NCBI GenBank assembly: GCA_963754125.1
Contig: CAVWEX010000003.1
Coordinates: 49,082-113,081, forward strand
DNA length: 64,000 nucleotides
Source: RPQJ01 sp963754125
GTDB taxonomy: Bacteria; Pseudomonadota; Gammaproteobacteria; Steroidobacterales; Steroidobacteraceae
Direction: 5' to 3'
The notes beneath the pieces were generated by a model that did no database searches, was not told where the DNA came from, and worked only from the letters and a program-made list of their open reading frames with translations. Shown in pieces: positions 58,539 through 64,000 of the stretch (the first letter of the stretch is position 1; each line of letters starts with the position of its first letter). The translations under genes and the position numbers were made by a program.

Positions 58539-59695
58539 ACCCAGTCGTAACTGGCCATGAGGCGCGTCGCCGGAACGGCGGCGAGGGCGAGGTTGCGCGC
58601 GAGTGCGGCGGGGCCGGACAGATGGAAAATGCGGCCGTTGCGGCGTGATGCTGCGGCAATCGCGGCGACTCGTGCGCGCCGGGCTGCCTCGTAGCTTTTC
58701 AGCGCGTCCGCTGCGTCATTCGGCTGCCTGGCGAGGCAGTGGGCCAGCACCACCGCGTCCTCGAGCGCCATTACGCCGCCCTGCGCGAGGAACGGCAGGA
58801 CCGGATGGGCGGCATCGCCGACGAGCGCGATGCGGTCCGTCACAAGGCGCGCAAGCGGCTCGGATTCGAACAGGGCCCAGCGGCGCCACTCGGGCGCGGC
58901 GGCGAGGACGTCCGTCAGCACGGGCGAGAATGCTGCGAGGTGCGGGACGAGAGCGGCCCAGTCGTTCGGCGCTGCCCAGTCGTCGACCCTGCGGTCATCA
59001 GGAACGATCGCCACGACGGCGATCTGCGCGCCCGCTGCCACCGGATAGTGGACGACGTGGGCGCCCGGCGCGAGCCAGACTCCAATGCGGTTTGGGCCAC
59101 CGAGCGCCGTTGCCGCGTCGGCCGGCAGCAGCGCGCGCGAGGCGGCGGTGCCGGAGAATGTCAGGTGCGCGCCCGGCGCGACTGTGGTGCGCACAACAGA
59201 GCGGATGCCATCGGCGCCGACCAGCACCGGGCCGCGCAGCGTGTCACCGTTCACGCCGCGAACCTCGATGGTGTCCCCGCGAGGTTCCACTGTTGCGACG
59301 GCGAATCCGGTGGCCATCTCAATCAACGGCTCGGCCGCGACGGCGGCAAGGAGGGCTGCCTGAAGGTCGCGACGATGGACAACCCAGTAGGGCGCGCCGT
59401 GCCGCTCCTCGATCCAGTCACCGAGCGGCATCCGAGCCAGGATGCGCCCGCTTGATCCTTGATGGACAACGATTTCGTTCGGCCGGCCGACATGAGGCGC
59501 AAGGCGTGGCGCGACCCCGAGCGCGGCCAGCACGCGGACACCGTTGGGCCCGATCTGGATGCCGGCACCGGCTTCCGAGGGCTGCGGGCGTTGCTCGAGA
59601 ATGCGCGAGGCTATCGATCGCTTGGCCAGCGCCAGCGCCGTCGCAAGGCCGGCGATCCCGCCGCCGGCGATCAGGACGGGCTCGGGATGTGCCAT
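58514..59695 (-). CDS. FAD-dependent monooxygenase (salicylate hydroxylase-like)
   Basis: Class A flavoprotein aromatic hydroxylase using NAD(P)H and O2. The Rossmann FAD motif is LIAGGGIAGLATALAL at the N-terminus. The DG motif is LVGADGIRSVVR and the GD motif is RIALVGDAAHPVLPFLAQGG. ALEDAVVLAHCL is typical. Length is 393 residues, frame intact. The aromatic substrate is unknown. It lies 29 bases upstream of nothing on its strand except the divergent-side CHCC zinc finger gene, which precedes it on the same strand. Confidence 0.87.
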   Translation of the reverse strand: MAHPEPVLIAGGGIAGLATALALAKRSIASRILEQRPQPSEAGAGIQIGPNGVRVLAALGVAPRLAPHVGRPNEIVVHQGSSGRILARMPLGDWIEERHGAPYWVVHRRDLQAALLAAVAAEPLIEMATGFAVATVEPRGDTIEVRGVNGDTLRGPVLVGADGIRSVVRTTVAPGAHLTFSGTAASRALLPADAATALGGPNRIGVWLAPGAHVVHYPVAAGAQIAVVAIVPDDRRVDDWAAPNDWAALVPHLAAFSPVLTDVLAAAPEWRRWALFESEPLARLVTDRIALVGDAAHPVLPFLAQGGVMALEDAVVLAHCLARQPNDAADALKSYEAARRARVAAIAAASRRNGRIFHLSGPAALARNLALAAVPATRLMASYDWVYGWRPPE

Positions 59696-59724
59696 CGCAC
59701 GTGCCTAGGGGCGAACTGCGGCGC

Positions 59725-59976
59725 TCAGACGACTTCAACGTCCGCGTCGACGAGGCAGCCTTTCGGCTCGGTGTCGGCCGCTCCGAGCCGCGGGTCGTGG
59801 ACGTAGAGCGTCGAGCAGTAGGGGCACAGAATCTGCGCGTCGGCCCCCATGTCGAGGTAGACATGAGGGTGATCGTGGGGCGCGCGCGCGCCCATGCACT
59901 GGAATTCCTTGGCGCCGACGAAGATCTTCTCGACGCCGAGATCGTTGGCGAAATGCGGCACGACGCTCGCGGCCAT
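59725..59976 (-). CDS. CHCC zinc-finger protein
   Basis: An 83-residue protein of the CHCC (NDUFS6-like) zinc-finger type. EFQCMGARAPHDHPHVYLDM and ILCPYCSTLYVHD provide the Cys, His, Cys, Cys ligands. Free-standing versions are common in Alphaproteobacteria, often next to a FAD monooxygenase gene as here. Function is unknown. It lies 29 bases upstream of the monooxygenase and probably shares its transcript. Confidence 0.85.
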   Translation of the reverse strand: MAASVVPHFANDLGVEKIFVGAKEFQCMGARAPHDHPHVYLDMGADAQILCPYCSTLYVHDPRLGAADTEPKGCLVDADVEVV

Positions 59977-60186
59977 CGGCTTTTTCCCTGGTCTGTGGCG
60001 CAGCCGATCGGCCCGCTCCGGATCATGTGCGGCGCACCATAGCGGTTCGGGTCGCGAAATGGTAGGGGAGCCGGCGGCGAGTGATGTCGCAGCTTGGGCG
60101 TCGGGTTCGGCGCCCCACAATGCTGCGGCGTCCCGATGCAAGAGGCAAAATCGTGGAATCCGGTTCAACCATCTAAAGGAGAACGC

Positions 60187-61419
60187 ATGCAACGCGATCA
60201 CACCGCGGAAATTGCGGCGATCCTCCGCGATCCAGCTTTCAAAAGGGCCGTTAAGACGCTCGACGCCGAACACGAGCGGACCGTCGCCGACATCATCACG
60301 TTGACTGAGATCCCCTCTCCTCCATTCAAGGAAAGCGTGCGCGCCGCAGCCTACCTTGATATGCTGCGCGGGCACGGGCTCGATGATGTCGAGCAGGACG
60401 AGATCGGGAACGTCATGGGGGTGAGGCGGGGGATCGGCAACGGGTCCCTGATCGCTGTCGCCGCGCACCTCGATACGGTTTTCCCCGAGGGCACTGACGT
60501 CACGGTGCGGCGCGAAGGCACGAAACTCTACGCACCAGGTGTCGGCGACGACACCCGCAGCCTCGCGGTGCTGCTCGCCTTCCTTCGCGCGATGGACGCC
60601 GCGAAGATTCGCACCCGCAACGATATTCTTGTCGTAGGTGACGTCGGCGAGGAAGGCCGTGGCGACCTGCGCGGCGTGCGCCACCTCTTCACGCAGGGTC
60701 GGTACCGCGACAAGATCGAAGCGTTCATCACCGTCGATAGCCCCCATATGGACTCGATCGTGGTCGGTGGCGTCGGCTCGAAACGCTATTCCGTGTTTTT
60801 CCGGGGACCGGGCGGCCACAGCTTCAAGGCATTCGGCATCGTGAATCCTATGTATGCCATGGCGCGGGCCGTCGTGGCACTCAGTCAGATCCAGGTTCCG
60901 GCCCAACCGCCCACCACATATTGCGCCTCGATCGTCGGCGGAGGTACCTCCATCAATGCAATTCCGGAGGAGACGTGGATCGATATCGACCTGCGGTCGG
61001 AATCGGCCGCGGAACTGACGAAGCTGGACGCCCGTTGCCGTGAAATCATGGCGGCGGCCGTCGCGCAGGAGAACGCTGCCCGATCAACGAAAGAGGGCGC
61101 GATCACTCTGGAAATAAAAATGGTCGGCGATCGCCCCGCCGGCAGCACTCCTCTGCACGCCGACATCACACAGTTTGCGACCGCAGCCTATCGCGCCCAC
61201 GGATTTTCGCCTGAACACGCGGCGTCATCGACCGACGCAAACATTCCGATGAGCCTCGGCATCCCCGCCATCAAGATCGGTTCCGGTGGGACCGGCGGTC
61301 GCGCTCATTCGCTGGCCGAATGGATCGACGTCGAAAAGACCTCCAGCCTCGCCGGCATGAGTGCCAGCCTTGCCGCGATCCTCGCCCTCGCGGGGTTTGA
61401 AAGCCGGGGCTCGGCATGA
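60187..61419 (+). CDS. M20 family zinc peptidase
   Basis: Cytosolic M20 aminoacylase/dipeptidase-type enzyme (PepT-like). It has HLDTVFPEGTD (first metal ligand HxD), GVGDDTRSLA (bridging aspartate), GDVGEEGRGD (catalytic and metal glutamates) and a dimerisation domain around residues 210-330 with GPGGHSFKAFG. The late SLGIPAIKIGSGGTGGRAHS provides the final histidine ligand. Length is 410 residues, frame intact. A good GGAG ribosome site precedes ATG 60187. The substrate is unknown; in this gene neighbourhood amide cleavage in a catabolic pathway is possible. Confidence 0.9.
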   Translation: MQRDHTAEIAAILRDPAFKRAVKTLDAEHERTVADIITLTEIPSPPFKESVRAAAYLDMLRGHGLDDVEQDEIGNVMGVRRGIGNGSLIAVAAHLDTVFPEGTDVTVRREGTKLYAPGVGDDTRSLAVLLAFLRAMDAAKIRTRNDILVVGDVGEEGRGDLRGVRHLFTQGRYRDKIEAFITVDSPHMDSIVVGGVGSKRYSVFFRGPGGHSFKAFGIVNPMYAMARAVVALSQIQVPAQPPTTYCASIVGGGTSINAIPEETWIDIDLRSESAAELTKLDARCREIMAAAVAQENAARSTKEGAITLEIKMVGDRPAGSTPLHADITQFATAAYRAHGFSPEHAASSTDANIPMSLGIPAIKIGSGGTGGRAHSLAEWIDVEKTSSLAGMSASLAAILALAGFESRGSA

Positions 61420-61468
61420 GCCGAGTGCACTACTGTGCGCGAAGAAGCAAGTCCGATTGAGGGTGAGT

Positions 61469-62554
61469 ATGACTGAACGTGCCAGAACGGCGGAGATCGC
61501 CGGCGGCGGCCTTGCGGGGCTGGCTCTGGCCGCCGCACTCGGTCGTAACGGATGGCGCGTGGTCGTGCACGAAGCCGCCGACGAACTTCGCTCGGGTGGT
61601 GGCGGGCTTTACATTTCAAGGGATGGTCTTTGGGCCCTGGACCAGATTGGCCAGCGCACGAGTTTCATTGAACGATCGTTCGCGCCAACCGGGTTCGAAA
61701 CCTGGATAAACGAACGGCTGCACCGATCACATCGTAACAACGCCGTCTTTCGAACGACACTCCGCAACGAACTGCACCACTTGCTGGCGACAACGGCGCG
61801 AAACGCAGGTGTCGAGATCCGCACAGCGTCGCGGGTGGTGGAGATCCATCCGCATGGGGCGCTGACATTGGCGAACGGCAGCCGACGAGAGGCTGATCTG
61901 GTCGTCGCGGCGGACGGCGTCGGTTCGGAGATGTATTCCGGCCTGGGCTTCGAACGCGAAAAGATCATTCACAACGACGGTCTACTGCGGGTGTTGTTCG
62001 ATCGTCGCGGCCTCGGCGACGGGAATTGGGAGACCAGCAAGGATTTCTGGTCGTACGAGATCGCCCCGTTGCGCATCCTCTATTCACCATGCAGTCCGAC
62101 CCACTGCTACCTGGTGATGATGGCCTCGAAGGACGATGCCGAGCGCTTGGTCGTGCCGCCGGCCTTTGAAGGCTGGATACCTTCCTTTCCAACGCTTGCG
62201 CCCCTGCTGTCGCGTATGCCGATCGAGGCTCGGTGCGATCGCTATGGCTCGATACGCCTGTCATCGTGGGTCAATAATCGGGCCGCCGTCGTTGGCGACG
62301 CAGCCCATGCAATGCCATCCAGTCATGCGCGCGGCGCCAACATTTCGATCCGCAATGCCGTCGAACTGGCAAACACGTTGGCCACGACGAACGATGTGAG
62401 CGAAGCCTTGTCGCGGTGGGCAACCGAACGGCGGCCCAAAATTGCGGCTGACCAGGAAGAGGCAGAATATCTGGCCTCCTCACGTTCGCTGCACAAAGGC
62501 TTTCCGAAGATTGATCTGGACGATCTCGTGCCAGCAAATATGAAGGCGAATTGA
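61469..62554 (+). CDS. FAD-dependent monooxygenase
   Basis: Second class A flavoprotein hydroxylase in the block. FAD motif EIAGGGLAGLALAAAL is at residues 9-24, the DG motif is LVVAADGVGSEMYS, and the GD motif is AAVVGDAAHAMPSSHARGAN. Length is 361 residues, shorter than the 393 of its neighbour; sequence identity between the two is low. Start ATG 61469 with GAGGGTGAG upstream. The HD protein follows 17 bases later, so both are likely cotranscribed. The substrate is unknown. Confidence 0.86.
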   Translation: MTERARTAEIAGGGLAGLALAAALGRNGWRVVVHEAADELRSGGGGLYISRDGLWALDQIGQRTSFIERSFAPTGFETWINERLHRSHRNNAVFRTTLRNELHHLLATTARNAGVEIRTASRVVEIHPHGALTLANGSRREADLVVAADGVGSEMYSGLGFEREKIIHNDGLLRVLFDRRGLGDGNWETSKDFWSYEIAPLRILYSPCSPTHCYLVMMASKDDAERLVVPPAFEGWIPSFPTLAPLLSRMPIEARCDRYGSIRLSSWVNNRAAVVGDAAHAMPSSHARGANISIRNAVELANTLATTNDVSEALSRWATERRPKIAADQEEAEYLASSRSLHKGFPKIDLDDLVPANMKAN

Positions 62555-62571
62555 AGCATGGGAGGGTGAAG

Positions 62572-63114
62572 ATGCTGCTGGAACCTCAGGACGAGCGCTG
62601 GCAGCAGCTCGTCGCCGAAGTCGAGGCGCGACACGTGGGGGCGACTGATCTTAACGGTCGCCCTTGGGCCGAACACTTCCGGCGGGTCGCGGCACGCCTG
62701 TGCCTCCGGTATCCCTCGCCGAGCCGCGATCAACTGGAAGCCGCACTTTTGCACGATGCACTCATGTCCGGTGGCGGTGGCATGGAGCGCATGACCGCCC
62801 TTGGCCTGTCGAATGCGGCCGTGGAGATTGTGCGCGTGACCACGCCGCCCCCGAACGCCGACTACTATCGCGACTATCGAGCCGTGACCGCACAGGACGA
62901 TGCTGGCTATCTGGGCTATGTCGCGAATTTGGTAGCGAGTGGTAACGTACCTGCCATCGAGATGAAACTCGCCGACGTCTGCGACACCATCGACCAGATG
63001 CGCGTGCTGAGCGACCCGGTCATCGGCCGGCAGTCCGACAGATATCACGACCGAGTCGCACGCTGCTCGAGGATGGATTGGAAAACATGCGCGATACTCG
63101 GGGACCCAGACTGA
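62572..63114 (+). CDS. HD-domain-like protein
   Basis: A 180-residue protein resembling small HD-domain phosphohydrolases. LEAALLHDALMSGGG provides the HD pair; HFRRVAARLC may supply the upstream histidine, and KLADVCDTIDQM fits the later aspartate helix. An earlier start (GTG 62566) is possible because GGGAGG lies right before it. It probably hydrolyses a phosphorylated nucleotide or metabolite. It is cotranscribed with the monooxygenase. Confidence 0.65.
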   Translation: MLLEPQDERWQQLVAEVEARHVGATDLNGRPWAEHFRRVAARLCLRYPSPSRDQLEAALLHDALMSGGGGMERMTALGLSNAAVEIVRVTTPPPNADYYRDYRAVTAQDDAGYLGYVANLVASGNVPAIEMKLADVCDTIDQMRVLSDPVIGRQSDRYHDRVARCSRMDWKTCAILGDPD

Positions 63115-63138
63115 AATAGTCGGAACATCGGAAGGTCC

Positions 63139-63891
63139 ATGGCAAGCTTTATTCACGACGGCATCGAGATCGACTACCTCGACGAGGGTGCGGGAGACCC
63201 GATCCTGCTGATCCACGGCTTTGCCTCGAACCGGACCGTCGACTGGGTCGACACGGGCTGGGTCAAGCTGCTGGTGGCCGACGGCCGCCGGGTCATCGCG
63301 TTCGACAATCGCGGCCACGGCATGAGTGCAAAGCTCTACGATCAGGCCGATTACGGCTCCCCCGTCATGGCCGAGGACGCGCGCCGCCTTCTCGATCATT
63401 TGTCCATTCCGCAGGCGCACGTCATGGGCTTTTCCATGGGCGCGCGCATTTCCGCGTTTCTGACGACTCGCCCATCCCGCGCGCGTCGCCAGCGTGGTGT
63501 TCGGGGGGCTCGGCATCAACATGATCCGCGGGCTGGCCGGCACGGGGCCAATCGCGCGCGCGCTGGAGGCTGAAAGCATCGAGGACGTGACCAATCCGAC
63601 GGCGCGCACGTTCCGTGCCTTCGCCGAGCAGACGCGCAGCGATCTCAAGGCATTGGCGGCCTGCATCCGGCCGCGCGCTCGCCCGTCAACGAGGACATGG
63701 TATCCTTGATCCGGGCGCCGGTGCTGGTTGCCGTCGGAGTCAGACGACGTCGTGGGCGGGCCGGCGCAGGATTGGCGCAGCTCATCCCCGGCGCTCACGC
63801 CTTCACCATCGAGGGGCGCGATCACATGAAGTCGGTGGGAGACAGGCCCTACAAGGATGCGGTGCTGCACTTCCTGGCCCGCCGACCCTGA
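63139..63891 (+). CDS. Alpha/beta hydrolase (several frame breaks)
   Basis: Alpha/beta-hydrolase fold enzyme. It starts MASFIHDGIEIDYLDEGAGD, followed by LLIHGFASNR (oxyanion loop HGFA), VIAFDNRGHGMSAKLYD and the nucleophile elbow GFSMGAR (serine). Frame changes near 63472, 63685, 63738 and 63767 are needed to continue through HPARVASVVFGGLG, PVNEDMVSLIRAPVLVAVG and DDVVGGPAQDLAQLIPGAHA. The catalytic histidine is in IEGRDHMKSVGD. The repaired length is about 250 residues. Substrate unknown; ester or C-C bond hydrolysis would suit the monooxygenase neighbours. Confidence 0.82.
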
Positions 63892-64000
63892 GAAAGATCG
63901 GCAAGGGCTTTGTCTGGGGCCGAATTCCGCCACCTTGCTCCGCAACGATGCGTGCGGAGCAATCGACGGCAAAGCCGCGATTCGCAGGAATGATGGGGGA

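Overview
The window is high-GC (most genes near 70% G+C by eye) and gene-dense. Most of it looks like a free-living Gammaproteobacterium of the Xanthomonadales/Nevskiales/Steroidobacter kind. The evidence is CysB-type regulation of a sulfate uptake cluster, YajQ, DUF2780, a sigma factor/DUF3619/DUF3106 operon, FlgO-like TPR proteins, and PriA and ArgS of gammaproteobacterial type. This placement rests on family resemblance, not on a search. No rRNA, tRNA, CRISPR array, transposase or integrase was recognised.

A technical point colours everything: about 25 genes carry more than 40 single-base frame breaks. Nearly all are one extra base, and they also hit housekeeping genes such as argS and ppa. 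I read them as consensus errors and give the spans of the repaired genes. Some stretches are clean (cysATW, priA, 46.0-57.2 kb, 57.9-63.1 kb).

Layout. 0-8 kb: end of a fatty acid desaturase, a TonB receptor behind a possible tandem Fur site, then a leftward group (DUF2780, TlpA-like lipoprotein, yajQ) and a HerA/DUF87-type ATPase. 8-11.3 kb: small genes, including an internally deleted glyoxalase remnant, DUF1801, GNAT, a periplasmic histidine phosphatase and a tyrosine phosphatase. 11.4-25.1 kb: a sulfur block. cysA (with an extra stress-protein-like C-terminal domain), cysT, cysW, a sensor kinase and a response regulator form a rightward operon. An ABC exporter, a sulfate-binding protein, a porin, a CYTH-like protein and cysB run leftward. 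25.2-32.6 kb: comM, then a secreted Rhs/YD-repeat protein with an AT-rich toxin-like tip and an overlapping putative immunity gene that ends inside a truncated MAPEG gene. 32.7-34.7 kb: DUF2256, a bicupin and a cysteine synthase.

34.85-39.4 kb is the most unusual locus: a protein joining a degenerate SIR2-like domain to a TIR domain, translationally coupled to a membrane-anchored STAND NTPase with TPR-like repeats. This is the architecture of an NAD-depleting immune effector with a sensor partner. A near-perfect sigma-54 promoter and a small exported protein follow, then a SPOR protein/argS pair, an EF-hand protein and priA with DnaA-box-like sites upstream. 45.4-47.3 kb: an ECF sigma/anti-sigma/DUF3106 envelope operon. 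47.3-54.7 kb: FlgO-TPR, a tandem-duplicated secreted protein, a DUF885 peptidase-like protein, an acyltransferase and a TM protein. 54.7-57.2 kb: a second SIR2 protein with intact catalytic motifs and a long TPR array, another candidate defence gene.

From 57.8 kb onward, after ppa, the genes (two FAD monooxygenases, a CHCC zinc finger, an M20 peptidase, an HD protein, an alpha/beta hydrolase) look alphaproteobacterial and partly lower in GC. This may be a transferred catabolic block or an assembly junction.
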